From the NCBI GenBank assembly GCA_933228895.1, contig OW121846.1, forward strand, positions 51,044,107 to 51,108,106: a stretch of 64,000 bases of DNA, read 5' to 3'. Shown in pieces: positions 1 to 11,900 of the stretch. The position numbers and the translations under genes are program-made. Positions within the stretch are counted from its first letter, which is position 1. Each line of letters starts with the position of its first letter. Origin of the DNA: Platycnemis pennipes. Lineage: Eukaryota; Arthropoda; Insecta; Odonata; Platycnemididae. The notes beneath the pieces are model-generated. The model was not told the origin of the DNA and searched no databases. It saw only the letters and a list, made by a program, of their open reading frames with translations.

Positions 1-130
1 TTGTCGAAGATAAATTTCTTCAATGGTATTTTTTCCAATCTGGGATTCTCATTTTCGTAATAGAGTTCTTACTCATGATGATTCTGAACATAACTCACCG
101 TTTTGCCAAAAGAGTTACGCGAAACTGCAA

Positions 131-252
131 GGGTATCGGGTTGGAGCGGTGACTAGAGTACTGGCCTCACATCCTAAGTACCCAGTTCCCATGTGGCAGA
201 GGTTAACCAAGGTATACCGGTCCCTATATGAGTCCACCCTAGATATCCTCAA
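131..252 (+). repeat. SINE-A fragment (tRNA-like head and start of body)
   Basis: This is the 5' part of the tRNA-derived SINE-A family. It aligns with the head seen at 14684, 16711, 19613 and 47758: a GGTATCGGGTTGG start, an A-box-like stretch through GGTGACTAGAGTACTGGCCTC, and then the ACCGGTCCCTATATGAGT block that begins the body. The B-box region is badly eroded, and the copy stops before the conserved GTCGGATGGGACGTTAA block. It is therefore an old truncated copy and is not expected to be transcribed. Confidence 0.7.
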
Positions 253-2640
253 CATTGCAAATTACCTTATTTATCGGTCAATATCCCCGAATAACTTATG
301 AGCCAATACATTTACAATGTTTTTGCCACCCTGTGTAAATAGTCTTTTCATTGAAGAAGTTATTTTTGTTTTGATTCAAGGGTAAAATATGATAGATATC
401 ATCGTGCATCAATTGTATTTTCATTGGTTTAATAAACATCTACCATACTGTTAATCGTTATTGGCAGAGAACCCAAGAAATGTCTTTCAAGCAATAGACG
501 TTTCGGGGATGTACATTCAAATCCCTGACTAAATACCATTGATTTCCTCTCTATTTCATTTCCTCTGAAATCAGGTGACCCATATTAAATCTCAGTGGTT
601 AGTAAAATAATTATGTACTGCAATTTCAAATGCGAGGTAATACTTCAGTATAATGGAACATTTTCAACCATGGAATTCCCTATTCCTGAAATAGCTAACT
701 CTTGACGAATTAAGCTTTCATCACCAGTTGTCTCAAGTAGGTTTTTGACGCACCAAACCAACATTTACGCTTTGGTTTCCCTGTAATTAGTTTTCTCTCT
801 ATTCCCAGGAAGATGGTAGTTTTCCCGTAAAGGTGTCATATATGAAACAGTCATATTCTTCCCAAATAACCCTTAAAACACAAGTCGCATTTTTGTATTT
901 TTTAAATTCATTGCTCACAACATTTATATTAATATTGTACAAATTGTCGAAAACTGTCGAGAAGGAACATTTGTAACATTAGAGCTAAGCCTATAAATCA
1001 TCTTAAATTTTTGACCAAAGCAAAAATATGGTTACTTCAGTCAAATAATACCAATTATACAAGTTCTCGTTGAGCGCATCCTTTCACAGCTCAATTTGAA
1101 TTCCAGGCAGACTACAGATATTTTATACCTCTAATATTCACTACCAGGGCAGACGGAAGCGACAAATTATGAGACTAAACTGTTGGACCGAGAGATTAAA
1201 GAATCTTTTTTCCTACACACAATGCCCGATTACAAAGAAATCAAAGCATATTTCTATCAAACACGGTACACTTCTATTGATATTGATGCATAGGGTACTT
1301 CAATATCGTTCAATGTTCAGGCATTGATTCGCTGTACGTCCACCCCGTTGATTGAAGGTTAAATAGGGACTGCCTGCACATGTTCAGTTTAAGGAACATT
1401 ATTGCATTAACCCGCAGGCCACCGCCCGTGTGCTTTTAGCGATCTGTTTTGGCGACGAGGAGGAAAGAGAGAGAAACTGAATGGGGGTTTTGGAGAGGTG
1501 GGGGGACACAAAGCCAGGAAACCCCAGAACCATAACTTTTCGAACGGTGCGACGGTGCGTCACGAATGAAAAGGCAGCTTTGTTGCCGAATTTCGCAGCT
1601 CGCCACCTTCGACAAAAGGAAATTACAACCGAGTGGCGTATAAAGATGAAAAATTGGACTTCATTTCCATGGATTGCCTATTGACCCGAGAGTAATGGAA
1701 TGGACGCCGTGCGCATGGTGCTGAATTCGAGTCTGACGCCTGGGGAAAGTGGGACCATTTGTTATGAACGCCTCTACCAACGTGTCTCACCTTTTAAAAT
1801 TTTTGCAAGTTCGACGGATATTTTCACGTTTTTCTGTACACTGACTCTCTTGCAGAATTAGTGGTGACTGATTTTTATGATTGTGGAAAATAATCTTTTG
1901 CATTCCTTATATTTGGGTGGTATGAATTCATAAAATCATGCCTAATAAATTCTTCAAATATCCTGGTATTTAGAATATTGATTACCCCAGACCATCGAAA
2001 AGATATATTGAAAATGGTACCATTATTTTTGTTCTGTGTACTAGCTAAATTATATTTTACTTAACTGGGGCTGTTCATTTTCAAATTTGGCCTTTGTTGG
2101 CAAAACGCCAGCGGCCAAAGCATCGTGTGTTGGAATCCCTTCTCGGGTAAACGTGTTGAATTTTTCCTCAGTTTCATCTTAGGATTACATTAGGTTAGAT
2201 ATTTTGTTGAGAACTCGCCTTGGTAAAAGTGCTATAGAATACCGAACTCTTCTACTTGCCAAATTATAAAATTAAGAAAAACATAGGGCAATAATATCAA
2301 CCGAACGGAGAAATGCCACGCACTTTTGAGCCAGGGCTGGTCATTTATCTCGCTTCCCGGCAAAAATGTCCTCAGTAATCATCATATTAATATTTAATCC
2401 ATTTTTATTTGCCGGAATATAAAAGAAATATTTTAGTTACCATCGCGGTAGGCGCATCACTCAAATTTCATGACAAGAGCGCTCCTCCGGCTCACACTTA
2501 AATACGGAAATCGCTTTGGGGAGGAATGTGGGTCACGGCATGCCTTACCAATCAAGGCCAATATTTATTAAAATACGTCACTTGGGCTGAGGGGGCTTGA
2601 GGATTAGGTTTCGGGCGGTGGTCCCACTAGATATCATCGC
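253..2640. other. AT-rich stretch, no gene recognised
   Basis: No reading frame here resembles a known protein. Around 1400-1760 the base composition becomes more balanced and a 67-codon frame opens at 1481 on the plus strand. It has no recognisable domain and no supporting splice pattern, so I do not call it a gene. Nothing else structured was seen. Confidence 0.6.
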
Positions 2641-3430
2641 CCAAATTCTCCCACTCATTCCGGAACGGACTGGAATCTGTAGTTGACCACGGCGAGGCTC
2701 CAGACTTCTCTCTCCCCTCCCAACCACTCCAAATTATTCGCGGGTCCTCTCTGTCGGAGACAAAGAATGGTGGGGATGGGGAATTAACTCGCTCCCTTCT
2801 CGTGGGTGGAGAATGGCAAGCATTTCGCCTAATAGGCTGTGGAAGGTGGGGAGTGACCGTGAGGGGGAGGAGGGAGGGGGAGGATTGGTGGTGGTTTGAT
2901 CCTTGGCACGCAGAAGAGTGAGAAATAAGAGCAGGGCCCCATTCAATTCCCGAGGGGCAGGGTGCGTGGAGAGGGGAAAGTGGGTGTCGTAGAAGGGGTC
3001 GACGCCCTCCGGCTTGATCCTCTTTACCTCGGGCCTCCTCCCTCCCACGGCCCTCCCACGCAAACGCCTCCCACGCGCTAACCCTCGCTCGCGCAGCGAA
3101 TGAATCGACTAAGCCCTCCCCTCCCCTACACTCGATTCGTCTTCAGGCCAAAATCTTCGCTCGCGTCGCCAACCTCCACCTTTATCCTTCACCTCGCAAG
3201 ACCTGTTTCGTGAGCCCGTTCGAGAGTTCTGTTTCACTGGGAGTATCGTCGGGGGTCGTTGACAGAGAAGACGACTCGCAACCAAGCTCATTTGCGCAAT
3301 CGTAGCTCGGTGATGATTTGGCAGGAATGGAAGTTTAACAGCAGGATGTTTTGAAACGCGCGCCGGCCTGACAACCCAAAATTTGCGCGCTCGTAGCCCG
3401 CCTAGTGCGCGGATGTTGTGTTCGTTCTAA
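2640..3430. other. GC-rich, CpG-containing island
   Basis: Base composition changes sharply from AT-rich flanks to a GC-rich block with many CpG steps, for example around 3040-3110 and in the GCGCGCCGGCC and GCGCGCTCG stretches at 3357-3395. A 109-codon frame on the minus strand (2734-3063) is rich in Pro, Arg and Ser, as expected from composition alone. The block could be a promoter or first-exon region of a nearby gene, but no TATA box, initiator or splice-supported coding sequence is convincing. The function is inferred only from composition. Confidence 0.35.
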
Positions 3431-4074
3431 GATTATGCTTGGCAATAAATTAAGTAAAATCTAATATAATAGCAGTTGAAGCGCCTTAAAGAGTAACTCT
3501 ATTATTACTAGGGCGGGTGGAGAGAAAGTGCGGTTTTATATTTTCAGTGAAGATGTACACACACCTGTATAACACACAATATGACTTTTATGTTATCACC
3601 TCCTGTCGAGCAATTTAAACTAAGGAGGGCTTAAAAGGTATATGTATAACTTTGTTGTTACTTAATACTCAGTATAATAGCGTATTCCTCTTCTTTTGTT
3701 TCTGTATATATGTACACATGTATAAATTAAAAAAAATTAAATTCAATTAAATTGAAAAATTGAAATTGAAAAAAAAAACTGTCGCCGGCTTCAGTCTGGT
3801 GTTGATGTAAGGCGTCAGTGTTCCACGACTTAAAGTCTCATTAGGCGGGCGTAATACTGCGATTCAAATACTCTCCAAACTGTACCTACTCAAATATTGA
3901 GCCGTAAACCTCAGGAAAGTCTGCCGTATTAGGAATATGACCCTGGGTCATCAGAAATGGAAGCCATTACTTAAACCCCCACACCAGACTTGTCTGCGGG
4001 CTTGGTTTAACTTCCATCTTGTAGTTGATGATGAGGGAAGCGACAGAGTGCTGAATTAATTTTTACCATGAAAG
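3431..4074. other. AT-rich spacer with an A/T low-complexity tract
   Basis: No gene was seen. Positions 3727-3778 are an almost pure A/T low-complexity run (AAATTAAA/TTGAAATTG motifs ending in A9) that could be the degraded tail of a retroposed sequence, but no element body is recognisable next to it. Confidence 0.5.
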
Positions 4075-4262
4075 GGTATAGGAGATGGATTGTAGGTGGT
4101 CATTAAACCGTGAGAATATGGATAATGGAGGAAATTTTGGCGTCGGTATTGACCATTTCTTACCGATGGGCGCCAAAGCATCTGATTCATGACGTCCCAT
4201 CCAACTGACTGACTACTGCACTCGTAGTGCATTCCTCACTGCTTTCAAATAAGGAACCGTAT
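4075..4262 (-). repeat. SINE-A fragment (body and tail)
   Basis: Read on the minus strand, this segment carries the central and 3' SINE-A blocks in the correct order. On the plus strand they appear as a GGAGATGGATTGTAGGTGG tail region, GGAGGAAATTTTGGCGTCGG (compare GTGGAGAGAAACCCGGCGTCGG), GGGCGCCAAAG and GACGTCCCATCCAACTGAC. The tRNA-like head is missing or unrecognisable beyond about 4262. Divergence is high, so this is an old insertion. Confidence 0.7.
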
Positions 4263-4265
4263 TGC

Positions 4266-7200
4266 GCTTAAAATCCCACCCCTATTTTAGTGGGAACCCT
4301 TGTCCTTGTCGCTCTTGTCCGCGAAAGCAATCCCTAAATTTTTGCATTACACACGGAACGTATTTTGCGATCTCAGAAACTTCTAAAACAAACCGCGCTA
4401 AAACTATCCTTTCACACCATGTAGTTAGCTCATCTTCCGATGCTCATTGATAAAAAGGATTGCATTACAGAGCCTATCTATCCTTTTTGCTAAAATAATT
4501 GATTTTCAATACCTTAAAAATTTTAGTTTGAGGGGCGATTTTGTTGAGCATTGCATTTGACTGGAGTGATATCGCTGTTGTGACGCGCCTCCATCCATGA
4601 TAATATCCTTGATTTTCTCTCAAATACCGTATGTGGAGTAAAATAGCTCATATTCTAGTGAAATGATTTTCCCTTACCTAAGATCCGCCTCACTCTTTGG
4701 GCGCGAACGATAGTAGACAGATTTTAACGCCCCCTAGTGAGAATTGCGTCATCTAGCGAATCTCGGGTCGGGGCTACGCCTGCGGTGGACACGCCTTGGT
4801 CCGCTCGCCACCCCTATTGGCCGAGGAGATCAGTGACGTAGAAATAGAGCTCCTCCCCTTTCGACAAAAGTTTCCGAGTACTCACGTGTTTAGCGGCCCG
4901 TAATTCGGAAATCGGTTGGTACGTCTTGGAGGGGAATAGGACGTTATCTTTGCTTTCCAAAGCTATCATGCGGAGGTGGTTCTGGAAATAATCTACGCAG
5001 AGCATATTTTACCCTAGGACACTTGGAGAAAAGTTACGTGTATGGGATGCTAAACATCCTATATCGTCGTTCGAAAGAGAAAAGCTGTGCATAGCAGAAG
5101 TTCCCACTACCGTGTCACTAATGTCCGTTATGGTTGATCGCGTTTTCAAGAGTAATATATCTCTGGAGCGAGGAAATGTAGCTTTTTAAACCCGAGCAGA
5201 GCACTCACGCCAATGTAAGTTTACGAAGATTTTTGCCAGGAAACAATTTTTTTTATTTTCGCAATACAAGTATGTTGCGGTTATGCGTTGTCAGTTTTTT
5301 TTTCAAAGATGTATACTCTTCAATTGGTGATCTCATGGGAAAAAATACTGTAGATTCCGGAAGAAAATTGTAAAATAGTCCTCAATTCAAACCCCGCTGA
5401 TATTTTGTTGCTCAATTCTATCCTAAAAAATAATAATGAGCCAATATTCGTGGACGAACATTCGGAAGATCACCACTTTTTTATTCAGCAAAATGACTTC
5501 TTCACAGCTGGTTATCTATCATCCTCTGCCACACGCCCTTGCTATGGACCGGAAGTTAGCATGCAGGTGCGGGTTAGAATTTGAGACGATAAATTTGAAT
5601 ATGTATTAAAAATATCTTGGATGAACGAGTAATCAATATTTACCCTTATTATTACGTAATCAATTTACGTTTCCTACTTTCCGTTAAGCGTCCATTTCCG
5701 CCGTATCCGTGACAATTGAATCAGGTAAATTACATCGTCTTGCATATTCAATATTGATCTTATTTATTTAACCGCTCCAAAAAATCAACCGTTTCAGATA
5801 GAAAGGGAATGTGTTCAGCAGGCCACTGAACGTATGCGTATGCTGGAATATCGAATTGAATCCCTTATCCGAAAACATGAAGACCCCTTCAACGTATAAG
5901 GAGCGCATAGTAACAATATTATTTATTGCCCTGTGCACAACACAGGACATGGTCAGGATAGCTAATGTACAGTCTACAAAAATCTGTCATTTAAAAACTC
6001 GTCATTAATATGGTAACTTTTATCGATTAGATGTTTCTTTGATTTAAGCTTTAAAGATATTTTGGCTGGCTACATTTTTAATTAACATTGGAATCTTATT
6101 AAAAATGATTGAGGCTGAGTGATTTTTGGATATGCGTAAAGGTTGATTTGCCTAATGTACATTTTCTCTACCACGAGTCTCATGGCCATGTACAGCAGAG
6201 TTGGGCATAAACAAGTATCGATTGTTTCTCACAAACATTGAAAAATTCAGGATGTAAATACCTGGCATAGTGAGTATCTTTAATTTCCTAAATAATAGCC
6301 TTCCTGGCGTTCTTATTGAAACCCTCAACATCGATTTGACAGCCATTTTTGCATAGAAAAATGCCGCGGTAGCTGCACTAACATTTCCCCAGAAGACAAT
6401 TCCATAGAAATTCCATTATAAAATACACGTTATACATATAAGTGACACGGAGACTGGTGCATCCTGAAGTGGGTGGGTGAAGAGAGCGAGTGAAGTGAAA
6501 TATGTGACATCCACAATGAACGGGGAAAATACCTAGAGTGGGCAGAGGGAAAAAGTTCGTAGTCAAATTCCCACCGGCTATCCTTCTCGTCTACCTTATG
6601 CGAAACGCCCGTCATCACAGCGTAAATTAATGCCGCTTAACTCAATCAATTACTCGAATTACTCAATCGTTCCATCACTTTATTTTTAGCCGCAGTCTGT
6701 CATTGCGCCCTCTCCCTTTGCTCATTAGTAGAAATGTTGTTATACCTTTGCCTTTCACACCACACCCATCCCCGATTGACCTCTGACCTGACATTCCTAA
6801 GCTTCGTGCGTCATGCACGGGTCAGTCCACTAAGGGGTTTCTCCTCTCTCCTCGCATCCCTTGCCGCACCTCTCACCACGAGAGGCCAACGCACGCCCAC
6901 ACAGACCTTCCATCAGTTTCGCAACGACCCTCGTTCAATGGCATACCTATCTCCCTTGTCCAAAACTCTCGTTAACGGCTGCCCAACCCCTGGCCTTTCC
7001 ATCTCTTAGAACATCTTCATTTCACTCCTTAGACGCTTGTTTGATGACCACTCGCATTCGCCTTCCGCTCGCGAATCCTCAAATGTCAACATCCACAGTT
7101 CCACTTTGCATTGGTTCTTCGAAGATTCCAATATTTAAATCAATTTTTAGTATGTTTCTTATCGTTTTGCGTGTTGCTGATAGACAGAAATAATCAAATA

Positions 7201-8695
7201 TTAAAAAAGGATTAGTTAATGCAAGGCAAGACATTCTTACTGGGAATGTACTTAATACACGGTGGTATTTCTCCAAAGTGATAAAACTTTTTACGTATAA
7301 ATATCATCACAAGGTGAAGACTTTATCGTTGAGTGAATTATGTTTAGACTTATTCGTCGTATGAAAACTTATTTACTTATTTCCATTCATGTTAATCCAT
7401 TTCTTTTACTCAATCTGAAATAAATTTGCACGGTGTAGAACATATTACGATTCAAAAAATCAATTTAATAATTTTTCAGTTGTTATTTTATTACTATTTA
7501 CAATCCACGCTTTATATGGCGGAAAGTATCCATAAAGGAAAAACTTTTAGCACTTATTGCACTTAAGCACCTATGATTACTAAATCTGTGGAAAAGAGCT
7601 TCACTTTTTTATTCATGCCATTTCTAATGTCTCAATTACTTCATCCTAGTTGTCTTTTGATTGAATAACGATGTAAAATTTATGGGAATAAATAAAATGT
7701 AATGAAAAATGCTAACGTTTCACAGACGTTTTTTTAGAATTACATACATCTTCATTCCTATGCAAATATGACCTAAAAATAACTGAAAGTAACTTAGGCC
7801 TCCGTGAAAATAAATTTTATGTAACCTGAGTTGTTATTGGATTTAATTTTCACCGCATTTCTTGAGGCATAAAATTTCCTAGCTGAAAGATTTTCTTCTT
7901 ACATGCACATGTTGAAAGATGAAGCAAAAGCAGGTCGAAACTTAGCAATTGCATTAGGTACTAAAGTTTGTGAGCGAAAAACGGCCAAGAAATATGATTA
8001 ATTTTTTGCAAAGCTTAAATAGATGTTAATTGAAAACTTCAACTCATTATAACTTAAAATTGATGTAGTAAATAAAATTCGCGTATCCGGTTGGCGAAAG
8101 AAGTCACTGCGCAGGGTGGTACAATTTGATGCAAAAAGAGTGTGTAAAGAAACACGTATCAAAACAAATGAATTAGAATACAATCAGTAGCTGTGCTCAT
8201 TGAATAAGCTGTTAATAAATGCTTTTAAGTGTACGAATAAGTCCGGCAGTGGTTCTCTTACAGTATAAACCAGTTTCTCACATCTTATTTATGGCCAAAT
8301 TCCATTATCATCTAATGTTCCGGTTTTAGAGTGTTCGTACTTTTTCTCTCATTTAGCTTCATAGAGGAAAGTTCAGCAGTGCTGTCTACGAAATTTCCCG
8401 AATGTTACTTATAATTTCAGCCTCAACTATCAGAAAAAATAGAATTGTTGATGGAAAAGAAACAGTTATTGCAACTCTGCAAGTACATGCAGATATCAGG
8501 TCCCATAGTGAAATTTTCATAACTATGCATCAATAATAAGCTAATAATGGAGGAGAAAAAAATTATTTATGAGCTAATAATAAACCAAATGGAGAATATC
8601 TTTTATCCTCCTATATATACCTTTTAAAATAGTATAAGTATGTGTTTTAAAATGTTCCAACGGCACAACAGGTGATTCCGTACTATTTAGACTGT
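4266..8695. other. AT-rich stretch, no gene recognised
   Basis: Only short open frames with no recognisable domains. Local GC-richer patches occur at about 4690-4870 and at 6730-7080, the second pyrimidine-rich. At 6195 a TTGGGCATAAACAAG-like sequence recalls one end of some hAT elements, but no partner end was found. No tRNA, rRNA or clear repeat is visible. Confidence 0.55.
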
Positions 8696-8699
8696 GTTC

Positions 8700-8815
8700 T
8701 CAAGCCTACGACATACACAACGTATACTCGAGGTAGCACTCAAACCCGCAACAACTTGGTTGGCTATCAGGCACCTTCCTGACTTGGCTACCACTGCCCA
8801 GTGGCTTGAAATATT
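8700..8815 (-). repeat. tRNA-like remnant, possible old SINE
   Basis: On the minus strand the order is a GGTAGCCAAGTCAGG A-box-like stretch, then GCGGGTTTGAGTGC, which resembles a pol III B box, at tRNA-like spacing. A similar arrangement occurs at 24165-24300. No cloverleaf can be drawn confidently and no body is shared with SINE-A. This is a low-confidence call for a separate degenerate tRNA-derived repeat. Confidence 0.25.
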
Positions 8816-8929
8816 TACTCGAGCACTTGGTTCTACTACGTTATGCGGGAGGTTTCTTTCACTTTCTTTGTTGATGCATTACAAGCAAGGGTTTGATCAC
8901 AAAGTCAACAGTAAGATGAAATGATTCTT

Positions 8930-11900
8930 AGCAATCAAAGTAAAAACAATTTCGTCTATGTCTATATAAAAAGAAGAGTATTCTTGATAAGTAAAGGCAT
9001 CAAATTATCCTTTATTTAAGGGCTTGCTTATGCTTGGTGCCACTAAGGACTTGCTTTTTTTCATATACCAACAAATCCTGATTTTCATCCTCTTTTAATC
9101 ATGAGAGCTAAGTCTCAAAGTGTATTGAGGGACGTACTGATTTAACAATTTTTTCTTTCACAGCGTAGAGCTCATTTTAATAATTAGTAGACACATCGTC
9201 TGAGAAAGAGTCGTCTCATTCTACTAACTGTTCCTCGGGAAAAGTTACGATGGATAATTAGGCTCTGCCTTTGTAAATATTGAATAAAACGTAGGCAGCA
9301 TTATAGAAATGGAAGAAATATATTTTCAATATTTGTCGTTAATCGGGGAAGACAATGGGCAGCATGGGTCATTACTCCCCTTTTGGTTGGTGGGTTGTCA
9401 GGTAGAGATAAGAATTTTTCTGGAAGTGAAGGAAGGGAAGGTGAAACAAGATGTTGGCGTTTTCCTACTCTTCAGATACAACACCGAGGGATCCATGTTT
9501 TAACGCTTCACCCAACCGATTGAGTACTGAACTTGAAGTGATATCCACAGAAGATCCTAATAGGAAGGGGGATACCAATGAAAAATCACCATCACTTCCA
9601 AGAATCGAACCCAATATGAACTTGGAATATAACAAACCTGTAATTTTTGTCATCAAACTAAAGCTTTGTAGTATTACACATCACGTGCTATCCTTGGAAA
9701 TTATTGGAATAAATATAAAAATTACTAATTTACAACTGAGCTAGTGCACATTGAATTTCAGCTATCCTTTTACATTGACAGTGAGCCTCTGTTGCTTAAA
9801 TTATGTATTCCTTATCCCTTCCTCCTTGATTTTACCCCACCCTCGTCATTATTGGCCGTAACCTTCGGATTCGTTCCCCTACTTTCTTTTTCCATCTCCA
9901 TGCCTCTTCCGCCACCCTCCATTTCCTCTCGCCAATGTCAAAACAACCTTCACATCAATTCCATTACTCTTATTTCGCTATATTGCTCGCCATTGACTTA
10001 ATGCCTACCACGTATCGAGGCGGAGATGCGACATTATTGCGGTCTAACGTTCGCTTTCAGCTCGAAAGTCTCCCATTTCCTCGATTTCTGTCACCGTGTC
10101 AGTTTAAATGAATGTTTACCCGCTCAAGCGATGTGCGGTCGAGGAATTTTTCTGCCTCCTCGCCCGTCGAATCAGGCAACAAAAATGTGATGCTGTGCAA
10201 TAAAATCTATCACCAATCAAAGGCGTAGAGGGTGAGTATTGTTCCCTTTGGTAAGTAACGTGGGCGCTCGCCGGTAGTCAAGTGTCGAGAGGATAGACAT
10301 GAAAAATATCCTCGTCACGGAGTGACTACTTGTCCTTTGCACTGCGAGAGCTATTTGTGCGTCCCTTCAGGACATTTGGAAGAGATGAGTGGCAGACTGA
10401 GTGTAAAGAGTGGACTCGGAGGCAAGTGGGATAACAAAGCTAAAAGAAAAGGAGTGTTCGGAATCAACTCGCGCGGGGTCTTTCATTCTAAGGCTCGTCC
10501 GGTTGAGTTTATTCAAGGCTCCCGTCTTACCGATCCTTTTCCAAGAGAAATAGTACTCCTTCTCTTCTGCTCGCAGCTGAAGAAAAAAAACAAGTTGGAT
10601 AAATAGAAAAAAGTAGCGTCTGCTTTGAATTCTTCGAATGCTATCCTTTCAGGGGTATTCACAGCTGATTCGATAAAGTCGTAAAACAGTTCATAATCCT
10701 TATTCGAGTTACAATAGGGGCTAATTTCAATTGAGCTTAATTTCAAATGAGGATGGCAAAATGGGGTTAGAGAAAATATTTGATGAAACCAGGAAAAGGA
10801 ATCGACTGGTCACCAGAAGGGACCGCGGGAACAAAGACAAAAATACGCTGGGAAAACCGTGAAACATTTTACTAATTTAAAAAAAAATGTGACCGAGAAT
10901 ATATAAGAAATGTCATTCCTGATCTTAAATGTTGTTTGATGAATTTCTTCTCGATCCCTTGGAGATCTTTTGATATCTTTCACTACTCGCTCCATAAAAC
11001 TAAAGCCAATCTTTCCGCGGAACATCATCGTGAGAGGGAATTAAAATATGGATCCTTTAAGTCAATATGTATGCCTGTAAGAAATAAAAACGAAGAAAAT
11101 ATAGCAACAAAGTGGTGGGAAATTCTAACAAGGTTTACTAAAAATAACGCTATGAAAATGCCGCATATCATACGGAATATTTTCTTTCAAGACGATTCTC
11201 AAACTAAGTGAATCTCTATTTGTATGCAAATTATAATCATGTGCTAGAGTGTCTCAATTATTGCATTCAATCACCAAAAACATAGCATGTATGGGAAAAT
11301 TATCCCAGTAGGATTTCACATTTACTACTAACGTTTCAAACAACTTTTTTACGCTGAAAAATTATTTCTTGCTGTAATTTACCAATAAAAGATGAGCCAC
11401 CGAATGAAATTACGTCATGAAGTTTGCCAGAAACCATTGATTATAAAAAATTCCTGAATTTTTTTCACTATTTAAGTATCATGCATTGGACCAAATATTA
11501 GCCTGCACTGTGTGGAATTGATCACTGTTGAAATGAAAAACAAATATTTTTGTGCAAAATACTCAGCGATTTTTCGAGTGATAAGTTTCGGATACCTAGT
11601 TTTTGCTCTGAGTAAGTGTTTTAGAGAGGTTTGTTAAGTTCTTCAGGTTTATTACTTCCATAATAAAATTAAACCGACGAGTAGCACGATTTCTGAGTTC
11701 CCACATGGGAATAAATCACTTCTTAATTTGTTTGGATGTCAAATGGTAAATTTGCCCTCTCACCCTTCCTCCTCTTTTTGCTTCGTTATGGAGTACTTTG
11801 ATTTTCTTTTTATGCTGGAAAGTATCCCTTGCTAAGCAATATAACTGAGGTCTAAATGGGCGTCGCGCGCATGATAGCATGAGCCATTGTTGATTCGAAA

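Noticed and set aside
1481..1684. 67-codon plus-strand frame in a GC-richer patch
   Set aside because: No domain, no partner exon and no repeat relation; below the length at which it would stand out from chance.
6195..6250. TTGGGCATAAACAAGTATCG as the left end of a hAT element
   Set aside because: No complementary right end and no 8-bp duplication could be found within several kb.
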